DNA of 64,000 bases, from positions 1 through 64,000 of the forward strand of contig CAYRFE010000017.1 of the NCBI GenBank assembly GCA_964423645.1, given 5' to 3'. Position 1 is the first letter of the stretch. Each line of letters starts with the position of its first letter. The stretch comes from CAYRFE01 sp964423645 [NCBI: uncultured bacterium] (lineage in GTDB: Bacteria; Macinerneyibacteriota; Macinerneyibacteria; Macinerneyibacteriales). Shown here piece by piece: positions 48,368 through 57,261 of the stretch. The position numbers and the translations under genes were made by a program. Under the pieces are notes generated by a model, which saw only the letters and a program-made list of their open reading frames with translations, was not told the DNA's origin and ran no database searches.

Positions 48368-49636
48368 TTATTTTGATTCCAGTTCTTTGATAGTTGCGAG
48401 AATGGTCGGATGATTGGGAGATAAATCCAAAGCCTTTTTCATCAACTTCAATGCTTTTTTTGTATTGCCGTTTTGTTGCTCGTTTTTACCCATCCAGAAA
48501 TATGCATAAAAAAGATATTGGCTTTTGGGAAACTCTTCAATGAATGTTTCCGCGACTGCGGCACTATCCGCTATTTTTCCTGATTGCCTGAACAAATACG
48601 CAATATTGAATAATCCGGCCTCGCGCTCTTCATACGTTACCGAAGTGTCTTTTTTTAACATCTTGTATTGTTGTACTAACGATTTTACGCCCTCGGTTTT
48701 ATACGCCTGATATAACGGCTGATATATGTCTTTTTGAGTAACGACCGGTTTATTACTAGAAGCGTTTTTATGCTCTGCGATTATCCGATCAATATGATCG
48801 TTCATCTGAGTGTATTGATTACTGTATGATGCAAAACGCTGCAAACGCGGATCCGCTTTGATCTCGTCATTAGTTTTTCCTGCTTTCACGTCTTCGAATA
48901 TGATCGAATCAAAATCATGCATCTCTGTATAGTAGTGCGTGTATTCGCTCTTGCTGAGTTTTTCTCCGTGACCGTTGTGGATAGTGACGTCATCAGGTAG
49001 CATTGCGATCAATTTTTTTTGTTGTTCCATAAAGACAAGCACACTGCAAGAAGGTGATACATAGGGGAAAAGATTGCCTGAGCTCAATCCGCCGACGCAT
49101 ACAATTTTTGATTTTGTAAACCATACGACAATATCCGATTCATCATGCCCGCCCGGCAACGGGATGATCTTTATTTCTTCACCGTTGAAAAAAAGAGATA
49201 TCTCACTTTTATCAATGGTCAGATCAGGAAGCATATATGACGGATATTCCTGGAAAAGATTTACGCCACTCTCCATTTGTTTTTTAGCTATAGAATGTGC
49301 GATGATCAACGGTTCTTTTTCAAAGGCAATATTTCCCTCAAAGTGTTCGTTGTGTCCTCCGTGAGTAATAATGATGATCTTGGGATCCCCTTTTCCTAAT
49401 GCAAGTATTTCTTTTTTGAGAGCTTCCGCCGTATTTTTACGCCCCGTATCAATAAGTAATACGCCATCATCACCGACAAATGCCATTATGGAAGGCGGTG
49501 ATACGATCTTACTTGCAGAAAATCGGTACAATTTATCGGAGATCTTTTCTTTTTGAAATACCGGATCAGTTTGGGCAAAAAGACAGTTCGTAAAAAAAGT
49601 AGCTGGCAACAGTAAGAAGAGCATGAACAATTTCAT
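48368..49636 (-). CDS. Secreted metallo-beta-lactamase-fold protein with C-terminal TPR
   Basis: 422 residues: signal peptide (1-21), MBL fold (about 30-265) and TPR-like helices (about 330-420: AGLFNIAYLFRQSGKIADSAAVAETF, AYFWMGKNEQQNGNTKKALKLMKKALDLSPNHP). Landmarks GVLLIDTGR, PLPGGHDESDIVVWF and NGHG fit the family. The zinc motif, normally HxHxDH, reads H92-G-G-H95-N-E-H98, as if one Gly were inserted and Asp replaced by Glu, so activity is uncertain. The start at 49636 has AAAGGATG upstream; the frame stays open to 49705 but without a ribosome site. Confidence 0.82.
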   Translation of the reverse strand: MKLFMLFLLLPATFFTNCLFAQTDPVFQKEKISDKLYRFSASKIVSPPSIMAFVGDDGVLLIDTGRKNTAEALKKEILALGKGDPKIIIITHGGHNEHFEGNIAFEKEPLIIAHSIAKKQMESGVNLFQEYPSYMLPDLTIDKSEISLFFNGEEIKIIPLPGGHDESDIVVWFTKSKIVCVGGLSSGNLFPYVSPSCSVLVFMEQQKKLIAMLPDDVTIHNGHGEKLSKSEYTHYYTEMHDFDSIIFEDVKAGKTNDEIKADPRLQRFASYSNQYTQMNDHIDRIIAEHKNASSNKPVVTQKDIYQPLYQAYKTEGVKSLVQQYKMLKKDTSVTYEEREAGLFNIAYLFRQSGKIADSAAVAETFIEEFPKSQYLFYAYFWMGKNEQQNGNTKKALKLMKKALDLSPNHPTILATIKELESK

Positions 49637-50089
49637 ACAATCGCATCCTTTCGTTTCAGGGAAACCCCTTGTTATACCTACCATACAGGCAACAGCCCTG
49701 CCCACACATTATTTCCCCGTCTGTTAATATAATCCATATTATTTGAAAAAGCAATATATAATATACATTGCATGGGCTAAAGTTAATTCATAGCAAAAAT
49801 AAATATGTGTTATGCTCATTGGGAGAGTGGAGAATCGTAGGAAAAAGACAAAATTTTCACCTGACGGTAATAATGATGAGTTATTTCGAAAGGACGGTAT
49901 CAGCGGAACTTGTTGCCAAGGTGTAGGACGCATTTCTTGAGATGGAGCACGTTGCTTTTTACGACGGAGCGCTGTCGTGTTTGAAATGGGTATCGGGTCG
50001 GCAACCGTGAACGTGCGATCTGGATGAGAAGTGATGGAAAATAGTTTTATAAAATATGGTCGATCATTTTGAATAGAAAAACAGGATGT
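49637..50089. other. Gene-free stretch with a possible decayed reading frame
   Basis: No intact gene. A frame from the ATG at 49873 reads MMSYFERTVSAELVAKV, then a TAG at 49924, then about 33 further codons to a TGA at 50126. I do not recognise it and it may be chance. The AT-rich part around 49730-49800 holds no clear promoter pair. Confidence 0.35.
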
Positions 50090-50225
50090 GTTTTAGACCT
50101 TTATAAAATTCAAAATTATCAATATTTTCTAAAAAGGGTTGTGGCGAAGAAATTCCCACTATTAAGCCTCTCGCGATTTTCACGGAAGGGGTTTGGGGAG
50201 AGGTTTGTTTTACAAAGGCCTCAAA
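50090..50225 (+). repeat. Family A repeat, copy 8, degraded
   Basis: TAAAATTCAAAATTATC, AAAAAGGGTTGTGG, core hairpin at 50166-50191 (decayed stem) and the edge TTTTACAAAGGCC. It ends about 60 bases before the 3' end of panE. Confidence 0.65.
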
Positions 50226-50285
50226 AAGTCGTGTTGCGAAAGGTCATGGGTTTATCGGGGAATGCTGTCGATCGTGGCTCATAGG

Positions 50286-51221
50286 TTATTTTTTGACAAG
50301 AAGTTTTCGCGCTTTCATTTCCATAGGCAAGATACATGTATAAATAAAGCGATTGACCGGCGTTTTGATACCGTATTTTTCAGCAAGCCGGATCACCGTG
50401 CCGTTTTGGTATTCGATCTCCGAGGGTTTGCCTTCCCACACATCACGGGTGAGCGAGGAAGTAGAGTCATACGGGAACGAGTCGATAAGTGCCACGGCCT
50501 TGTCGATATAATCCGCTTCGATATGCACGCCGATCTTCTGCGACAGCGCGTAGACCTCATGCAGCACGTCATACATCATTTGGCGCGTTTCTTTAAGCTC
50601 GCGCAGTTCGCCGTAGGTAGTACGCGTGACCGCCAATAATCCGCTCAGGCAGATCGAAATGAGCTTTTTCCACAGATCGGCAGTGATGTCGCGAGATATG
50701 TGAGCGTGTATCCCTGCATTGTTGAAAAGTGTTTGTAATGTCTGCAGACGTACCGAGGATGTATTATTGAATTCGCCGAAGAGTATCGTCGGCTCCATAC
50801 CGAAATGACTGATCACACCGGGTGATTCGATCTTACTGATGATGCGGCATAATCCGCCGACGATGCTGTCGTGGCTGATATGTTCAGCGAGTTCATCGGC
50901 AGCCAACACACCGTTTTCCAGCGGGAGGACCATTGTGTCTTTGGTGACGATATGATGAAGGTCTTTAGCGATATCTTTCACCTGCCATGCCTTCACTGCC
51001 ACGATCACACAATCGACAGGGCCGATATCTTTGATGATATCGGTAGCAACGGCGGGTGATATGGTGATATCGCCTTTGATGCTTTTCACTGTAAGACCGT
51101 TCTGCCGGATAGCGCGCAGATGCTCGCCGCGAGCTAAGAACGTGACGTCGTTACCGGCTTGGGCAAGCCGCCCGCCGAAGTATCCGCCTACACCGCCAGT
51201 GCCGAGAATTGCGAGTTTCAT
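50286..51221 (-). CDS. panE: 2-dehydropantoate 2-reductase family protein
   Basis: 311 residues: NADP-binding LGTGGVGGYFGGRLAQAGNDV (GxGxxG), VKAWQ, PLENGV, and the C-terminal helical domain with LWKKLISICLSGLLAVTR (catalytic Lys) and PSEIEYQNGTVIRLAEKYGIKTPVN. PanE reduces ketopantoate to pantoate in pantothenate and CoA synthesis; close relatives act on other 2-oxoacids. AAAGGGAG precedes the ATG. Codon choice looks somewhat GC-richer than its neighbours. It stands alone. Confidence 0.93.
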   Translation of the reverse strand: MKLAILGTGGVGGYFGGRLAQAGNDVTFLARGEHLRAIRQNGLTVKSIKGDITISPAVATDIIKDIGPVDCVIVAVKAWQVKDIAKDLHHIVTKDTMVLPLENGVLAADELAEHISHDSIVGGLCRIISKIESPGVISHFGMEPTILFGEFNNTSSVRLQTLQTLFNNAGIHAHISRDITADLWKKLISICLSGLLAVTRTTYGELRELKETRQMMYDVLHEVYALSQKIGVHIEADYIDKAVALIDSFPYDSTSSLTRDVWEGKPSEIEYQNGTVIRLAEKYGIKTPVNRFIYTCILPMEMKARKLLVKK

Positions 51222-51284
51222 AATATTCTCCCTTTGTAAGTTTAACGCATTTTAAAAGTTAATACATATCTTTTGTGGCCATTT

Positions 51285-51312
51285 AGTATAGAATAAGGCA
51301 TCAAATTACCAA
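51285..51312 (-). promoter_or_regulatory. Predicted promoter of panE
   Basis: On the minus strand TTGGTA (51307-51312, inside the end of the HNH gene), a 16-base spacer and TATACT (51285-51290). Confidence 0.5.
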
Positions 51313-52184
51313 AACATTTGATATTGATAATCAGTTATCACGATATTGCCACTTTTTAGCTCATTACATTTTTTACAAAGCAATTGGTAATTTGTGGAAT
51401 CATTTGTTCCCCCATTTTCAAGAGGAACGATGTGATCATAATGCAATCCTTTGTCATCAATCAAGTTTATGAGATTTGTTAAATCTTTGTAACAAATCTG
51501 ACATCTACCACGATCCCTATAAAAAATCGCATTTTTCAACCATTTTGGCAAATAAACTTTTCTAATAACATGACCTTGAGAATTATAATAGTTATCTGGT
51601 AATAATTTTTCTTTAACTAATTCTGAAAAAAAAAGATGAAATTTTAATAAGAATTTTTTATTCTGATAAAGTAAGAAAAATGTAGATTCAATAATATCGT
51701 CATATACTTTGTTAAATTCATTAATAAATTTATCAAATAGTTTATTTACACAATTCTTGTAATCATCATTTATCGTATAATCTGACCTAACATATTTAGC
51801 ATCCATTTTCTTAAGAATATTAATATATGAAAATTTTAATTTCTTGCTATCAATGGTATAATCAAATAAAGTTTGAAAAAAATCAATGATTAAATCTAAC
51901 TCAAAATCATCGCAGAGTGAGTCAAGTAAATAATATCTTTCATGTGATAGGGAGTTGTTTATATACATCCCAATAAAGAAGTGTAATAACGAATGTTTTT
52001 GTTGGGTCAAGAAGCAGTCTTTGCTTCTAAAAAGCAAATCAGATAAAAAATCTTCTTCTGAATGGTATTCTACAAAAGATAACGCCTTTAACTGCTTATG
52101 AATATCATTTGATTCAAATAATCTAATAATTTCATTTGCATACTTATAATTGGCAGACATTTCAATTTTTTTATACTGGCTCAT
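51306..52184 (-). CDS. HNH endonuclease with helical N-terminal region
   Basis: 292 residues. The C-terminal 75 form a complete HNH nuclease: zinc-type cysteines C228 and C231 (GRCQIC), D250-H251 (LHYDHIVPLENGG), N265 (STNYQLLC), C270 and C273. Residues 1-215 are helical with no recognised domain. The gene is strikingly AT-rich compared with flanking genes. It has a TAGGAG site upstream of its ATG. It lies 130 bases after the Toprim gene on the same strand and with the same composition, which suggests a two-gene unit acquired by transfer, possibly for defence against phage. Confidence 0.88.
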   Translation of the reverse strand: MSQYKKIEMSANYKYANEIIRLFESNDIHKQLKALSFVEYHSEEDFLSDLLFRSKDCFLTQQKHSLLHFFIGMYINNSLSHERYYLLDSLCDDFELDLIIDFFQTLFDYTIDSKKLKFSYINILKKMDAKYVRSDYTINDDYKNCVNKLFDKFINEFNKVYDDIIESTFFLLYQNKKFLLKFHLFFSELVKEKLLPDNYYNSQGHVIRKVYLPKWLKNAIFYRDRGRCQICYKDLTNLINLIDDKGLHYDHIVPLENGGTNDSTNYQLLCKKCNELKSGNIVITDYQYQMFW

Positions 52185-52314
52185 TGTTTACTCCTATGTT
52201 TTGCACATACTTTACTGCTATTGGAAATCCAATGCCTTAGTGTATTTATCAAAATTTTAAAATGGATCAAATAGGTTTATTATTGATTGTTCCATTTATT
52301 ATAAATTAAGTCTC

Positions 52315-53484
52315 TTACAAAAAAGCGTAGAATATCTCATGAAGTAAAATATCCATCTCTTGTAATTGACTTAATTCCCCCTTTTTAATATTTTCTCTAA
52401 AAAGGTCTTGAACATAATTTTTTTCTGATACTTCTCCTTGATATTTATTCTCACCTTTTTCAAAGCTTGTCCACTGGATAGGAATTAACATGTTGTTTTT
52501 TGTTAGACTATCCTTGCCAAGATACATTTCTATGCCACAGGCAGTACAGTTAACATTCATAGTTTTTTTACCTGTTGGACCTAATGTAGGATATTTTTTT
52601 GCAAATTCGATGTTAGGATATTTTAAAACTCGAAAATTAGATGGTAATTTTCTTGTTATCAATTTAGTCATTTCCTTAATACCTGCTGTATCATTATCAA
52701 ATAATGCTATTATAGGGTGTTTAACATTAGATGCTGCCAAAGCTAATACCATCTTAACCAATGCGGATGCACTATGTTCAATTTTGTAATCTTCAAAGTC
52801 AATGAAATGGTAATAGTCTTTTAAGTGAGGATAAAGTGCTTCAATACTTTTTGATATAAATTCAACATCAGTTTTACCTTCAGTTAGAATAATAATTTTT
52901 TCAAAGTCAATAGTTTCCACTTCTTTCTCTTTGACCCATCCATTCGTAATAACATCGCTTAAGTCATATTCTATTATTGAATCACCTGATAACACACTTA
53001 ATATTGAGAAAAGATGACACTCTAGTGATTGTCCAAATATTCCTAAATCTCCTGAAATTAAACTTTCTCTAAAATTTGTGTAAAGATCATTATAATTTTT
53101 ATCTTTTGTATTTATAATATTATTTATTTCAGATAAATAATTATCATATGAACAACCACTCAATGAAAAATCGAGGTAACCCTCATCGCGGGATATTTTT
53201 TTTGCTAAAGTAAAGTTTTTTTTCGCTTTTTTCATTGAAGTTCCATATATCTCAAGTCTCTGTTTGCAAACATTAACTGTCTGTTTAAAACCTATAAAGT
53301 CAAAATATCCTTCTTCATTCTCATAAACATTACCCCAACACAATTTATTTTTTGTTGATTTTTTTCTTTTTTCATGAATAAAGTCACTTTGAAGAAATAT
53401 AAGATTTATTATTTCCCTAAAATACCAATTTTTGTATTCGAAAATTGGATAATCCGCAAAAGTTAAATATGAAAATGAACCCAT
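52315..53484 (-). CDS. HEPN/Toprim-associated protein with OLD-like Toprim domain
   Basis: 389 residues. The N-terminus (MGSFSYLTFADYPIF, then SDFIHEKRKKSTKNKLCWGN, GYFDFIGFKQTVNVCKQRLEIYG) resembles the domain described as HEPN/Toprim-associated, found in putative conflict proteins. The Toprim domain (about 195-300) has E202 in LTEGKTD and D263-x-D265 in LFDNDTAG, the metal-binding set of OLD-type nucleases and topoisomerases. The C-terminal part (about 300-389) is unassigned. Very AT-rich. Probably a nucleic-acid-cleaving or NTP-sensing effector; this is an inference. No clear promoter. Confidence 0.8.
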   Translation of the reverse strand: MGSFSYLTFADYPIFEYKNWYFREIINLIFLQSDFIHEKRKKSTKNKLCWGNVYENEEGYFDFIGFKQTVNVCKQRLEIYGTSMKKAKKNFTLAKKISRDEGYLDFSLSGCSYDNYLSEINNIINTKDKNYNDLYTNFRESLISGDLGIFGQSLECHLFSILSVLSGDSIIEYDLSDVITNGWVKEKEVETIDFEKIIILTEGKTDVEFISKSIEALYPHLKDYYHFIDFEDYKIEHSASALVKMVLALAASNVKHPIIALFDNDTAGIKEMTKLITRKLPSNFRVLKYPNIEFAKKYPTLGPTGKKTMNVNCTACGIEMYLGKDSLTKNNMLIPIQWTSFEKGENKYQGEVSEKNYVQDLFRENIKKGELSQLQEMDILLHEIFYAFL

Positions 53485-53624
53485 ATGACAATATGTAACC
53501 CTTCCTTTTTACACAATCACTCTATCATTATTCAAAACGATTTGCAAGAATTATTCCTTTTCTCCATAGGGCACATGAATCAGTGCCCTACGAAATGTAA
53601 AGCGATATCGTGCATCGTCGGTTT

Positions 53625-54794
53625 TTATTTCGCGCCGTTTTTAACAGGCTCAAGCACTGCATGAAGTAACACGTTGCTGTCGGGAATTACATTTTTGCCA
53701 TTATCCTGAGAATACGGTGCCGAGAAATAAAAATCATCACCCATGATGTTGAGTTTATATCTGAGCGTTGTTTTTAAAAACGGTGCATCAATCCGATATT
53801 CCAACATACCAGTCTGTGCATTGAACACATCTACGAATCCGTTTTTAAGCCCGGGGACAGGTGATTGCATGAGAACTTTCGTTTCATTTTCCCATTTCCA
53901 TTTTGCAATGCCGTTTGTGCCGCGGATTATGTAAATATGTTCTCCGTCACACTCGATACCGGTGGCAACCTTACCTCCGTCCAATTCAAACGATCCGTTT
54001 GGAAAATTCACGATCTTTGATGATAATATATTCAGTAAGCCGTCATCTACGGAGTTGACCCACACAAGTTTCAGGTCCTGATCGTATTTTCTTACTTCGT
54101 ACCTGTTTTCATAGCCGATCATGATCAAATAAATATTACCGTCGGCATCAGCCGCATGTTCGTTCAGATTTTTCAGAAAACCATTTACGCCATCGGGGTC
54201 TTCTTGCGGGATACCGTTTATCATCATGCCGTTCATATCGGTTTTGACCGCCACAAAGTTTTTCACGGGTGAAATATAAAAGAATCCGTTTCGCAAATGC
54301 ACCTTCGTATTTCCGTAGTTGAATCTGAATCGCACATCATAAAAAATATATGAATCTTTAAAACGCATGTTGTGATCGAATTCTTCGATAGAAGTCTTTT
54401 GATTGTCCAGGAAAAATATCGAATTCTCATTCATACCCATTCCGGGTATCCAGCCGGATAGTTCGCCCGGTCCTTTGCCGGTCTTTATCTCATATTCGCC
54501 GATACGGTTGAGTTCCTTATCCCATATCGTGAGGAAAGAGAGATTGTTTTTTTGGATAACTGCCGCTAAATGGTCTTTTTTATCACTTGCGTGCAAATAC
54601 CAATTCACATATTCATCGGTAAAACGAACCGTTTTTATCAAATTCATTTTTCCGGCAGGCTTTCCGTTGAAGAGTGTTTTTATGTAGGTCACGCCGTCTT
54701 TTTTCGTGATCTTATAGGTAATATCCTTTTTCGCACATGAACATACTACCAATACAAACAGTGTCGCTGTGAGTAACCATGATGCAATTTTCAT
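53625..54794 (-). CDS. Lipoprotein with six-bladed beta-propeller (DUF5128-like), paralog 1
   Basis: 389 residues: signal peptide with Cys at position 20, then repeated propeller blades. The signature KTGKGPGELSGW (residues about 100) is shared with the genes at 54898 and 57262 (RKGKGPGQ, NKGKGPGE). Blades follow with FLDNQKTSIEEFDHNMRFKDSYIF and similar short repeats. Proteins of this type are common in Bacteroidetes and have unknown ligands. AAGGAGGAATT precedes the ATG. It lies in tandem with paralog 2, and the gap between them is itself duplicated. Confidence 0.8.
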   Translation of the reverse strand: MKIASWLLTATLFVLVVCSCAKKDITYKITKKDGVTYIKTLFNGKPAGKMNLIKTVRFTDEYVNWYLHASDKKDHLAAVIQKNNLSFLTIWDKELNRIGEYEIKTGKGPGELSGWIPGMGMNENSIFFLDNQKTSIEEFDHNMRFKDSYIFYDVRFRFNYGNTKVHLRNGFFYISPVKNFVAVKTDMNGMMINGIPQEDPDGVNGFLKNLNEHAADADGNIYLIMIGYENRYEVRKYDQDLKLVWVNSVDDGLLNILSSKIVNFPNGSFELDGGKVATGIECDGEHIYIIRGTNGIAKWKWENETKVLMQSPVPGLKNGFVDVFNAQTGMLEYRIDAPFLKTTLRYKLNIMGDDFYFSAPYSQDNGKNVIPDSNVLLHAVLEPVKNGAK

Positions 54795-54897
54795 AATTCC
54801 TCCTTGTTACAGGTTAGACAATGGCACAGGAAGGATTGTTTCATGCAAAGTTGGAAGTATTGAAGATAGGGCGGTTGAGACCGCCCCGGAATGAGAA

Positions 54898-55980
54898 TCA
54901 GGTTTTGCTTGGTTGTGTGTCACGTTTCAAAACAACGATCATTTGAACAAATCCGGTCGTATTGTCCTTTGACAAAATTTTTGCGTAATCCTCTGCCGCA
55001 CCGATATGAAGAACTATATAGTCATCGGTGACACCGAGAATGGTCAAAAATCCTTTCATGTTTTTTAAGATATCACTTGTGTAAACATAATCTGGATTAC
55101 CGGTTTTAATATTAAAACTAAGAATTTCTCCATCAAAAGCAGGAAATTCAAGTTGGTTGGATTTTGCATGAAAGCGACCGCCAATTTTCGTGGTATACAC
55201 ATGTGTTGCATCATACATGATCGAACCGATCACCAAATCACCGCTAAGACCTGTATTTACCGTAGAAAAGATCATCGGTTTGATGTTGCTTTCGAGTTCA
55301 TAGGTATATGTTTTTTGTTTGGTAAGATCAGTATCATACGAATCCAAGCGGTATGGAGAAGATACATTACCAAAATACAATGTGTTGTTGTTGTGATTGA
55401 ATTTCAGTATGCCGTTTTTAGCTTCGGTTATGTCTTTTTTGAAATTTTCTTCATCTTCTTTGGAATAGGGTATTTTTTTGATTATTGAACCGGTAGTTAA
55501 ATCCATGATACCTAAATATGTCAGATTAATGCTATGAAAGTAAAGCATTGTTCCTACGATATCAAAAGTGACGATTGGCCCTGTTGTATTATCATACTCA
55601 ATGCTGTCAATAAACTTACCTGTCATATCAAACATTGAAATTCGACTCAAAGCGAGATCTGCAAAATAAATGGTGTCGTTTACGATACGTAACCCAAGTG
55701 AATGAAGAGCTTGTCCCGGACCTTTGCCTTTTCTAATTTCAAAGCTTGATCGTTCTTTGCCATCAAAGGACATAAACCGCACAGTGAATTTCTCGGTAGA
55801 CTCCTCAACGAAATAGACATTGTTGTTGTAAATACCGGAACATAGCGATGCATTGTTTTGAGCCATGTTTTGTGCTTCCCATGAGTAAGCCACCGGCAGA
55901 TTGACCGTGATCGTTTTGTTTTTCCCGCATGCAGATAAAAGAAGCCCCATCGTGATTAAAACCAGAAATAAAGATCTCAT
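54898..55980 (-). CDS. Lipoprotein with six-bladed beta-propeller, paralog 2
   Basis: 360 residues: lipobox LLSAC, then blades, with FEIRKGKGPGQALHSLGLRIVNDTIYFADLALSRISMFDMTGKFIDSIEYD. Ends TTGFVQMIVVLKRDTQPSKT. A nearly identical last 20 codons occurs at 56084-56147 upstream. The same strand and similar spacing as paralog 1 mark these as a tandem array. Confidence 0.8.
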   Translation of the reverse strand: MRSLFLVLITMGLLLSACGKNKTITVNLPVAYSWEAQNMAQNNASLCSGIYNNNVYFVEESTEKFTVRFMSFDGKERSSFEIRKGKGPGQALHSLGLRIVNDTIYFADLALSRISMFDMTGKFIDSIEYDNTTGPIVTFDIVGTMLYFHSINLTYLGIMDLTTGSIIKKIPYSKEDEENFKKDITEAKNGILKFNHNNNTLYFGNVSSPYRLDSYDTDLTKQKTYTYELESNIKPMIFSTVNTGLSGDLVIGSIMYDATHVYTTKIGGRFHAKSNQLEFPAFDGEILSFNIKTGNPDYVYTSDILKNMKGFLTILGVTDDYIVLHIGAAEDYAKILSKDNTTGFVQMIVVLKRDTQPSKT

Positions 55981-56083
55981 AAATCCCCCCTTGTTTTCTT
56001 ATAAGACAAGTAACCGGAAGGATTGTTTCAAAAAAAATGGTAGTATTGAAGATAGGGCGGTTGAAACCTCCCCGGAATGAGAA

Positions 56084-56147
56084 TCAGATTTTGCTCGGTT
56101 GTGTGTCACGTTTCACAACTACGAGCATGTGAACAAATCCGGTCGTA
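56084..56147 (-). pseudogene. Tail of a third propeller gene (fragment)
   Basis: Reads TTGFVHMLVVVKRDTQPSKI then stop, 16 of 20 residues identical to the end of paralog 2. The preceding stretch 56010-56083 also matches the sequence between paralogs 1 and 2 (54826-54897). Upstream of 56148 the match stops abruptly and repeat sequence follows soon after, so the body of the gene has been lost. Confidence 0.85.
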
Positions 56148-56224
56148 GTGAGAGTTTCTCATGTAACTATTTATTTTATGACAAGAACAATGAAAAAGTT
56201 TCTCTTCAACTTGTTCTTTTTTTC

Positions 56225-56960
56225 AGATACGAGGTCTGTGCAAAATTCATAATTCCTTGTTTATTTGTAGTGTTAAAACAGGGGTATGGGGATGAAGTCG
56301 GGTGCATGGTATGCACCCGCGACATTGAGAATTTTTGTAGGGGCAGAAAATCTTTCTGCCCGCCTCCCGATTTTCACGGGAGGGGTTTGTGGATGGCGCA
56401 ACTTATAAAATCCTGCCTTACTTTTTGTCTTGACACAAAAAGCAACAAAAAGGTCAAGGCTGTAAAAAATCATCTACAATTCTGCGTATTTTTTCTACAG
56501 CGCATAAACTCGCTATGCTCACACAGTATGCGCTGCTTCACGAAAAAACACTTGAATTGCTTCACGATAATTTTTTAAGGCCGATTGTGAAATTCTTTAA
56601 GGGGTGCGGGGACGGTGTAGAGACACGGCATGCCGTGTCTGTAACCGAAAATGCCCGCCTCCCGATTTTCACGGGAGGGGTTTGGGGTGGGCACAAATTC
56701 AAAAAATGGTAGTTTTGCAAAGGTCAAAATTTCCAAAACATTTTTATTTCCTAAAAAAGGGGTATGGGGACGATGTGCGCATTACATAATAAATGAAGCT
56801 GCTTCCGACGGTCATCGAGTGATCTCGTCGCACAACAAAACGAATGTCCCTGTAGCGACTATTTGCTTATCCGCAAGCGTGAATATAAATTCCCAAAATG
56901 ACAGTTCCGTAAAGGCCTCAACAAGCTTATTATTCTCCGTTTGGCAATGTATATAAAAAA
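56225..56960 (+). repeat. Composite family A repeat, copies 9 and 10, with 218-bp module
   Basis: Order on the plus strand: AAAATTCATAATTCC edge, GGGGTATGGGGATGAAG, GGGTGCATGG...TGCACCC cassette, GGGCAGAAAATCTTTCTGCCC-type cassette, core hairpin (56361-56385), 218-bp module (56396-56613), GGGGTGCGGGGAC, 20-bp palindrome (56621-56640), core hairpin (56656-56680), GGTGGGCAC and GCAAAGGT edge at 56724. A second, partial copy follows directly (56725-56790). 56396-56724 matches 58539-58867 with two differences. The rest of the gap to 57261 holds no intact gene; a 41-codon frame ending near 57168 is unrecognised. Confidence 0.85.
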
Positions 56961-57261
56961 TATAAAACCAACTTTAGTTCAATTGCACATTTCACGTGTG
57001 TGTTTTATCATGTATCCGCACATCACGCAGTCACCGAAGCGGTGAGGGTAGAATATCACGGTGAAACGATCTGATACGCAAGCGAAAATCGCCTCCCGTG
57101 TTTTCAAAAGCCGTGCGTACGGTGCATATCAGCTGATTGATTTCAACGGTGATGCCCATGTCAGGTAAGTAGGTAGTATTGCTGTACGGTGTCTGTAGGA
57201 AGAAGAAACTCGGTTACGAGACGAGTGATGGTGAGGACGCACAAGAAAAGGAGGTTCGATC

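Noticed and set aside
49873-50128. Decayed gene with internal TAG
   Set aside because: Only about 17 plus 33 codons, no recognised similarity; may be chance, so noted only in the gap entry.
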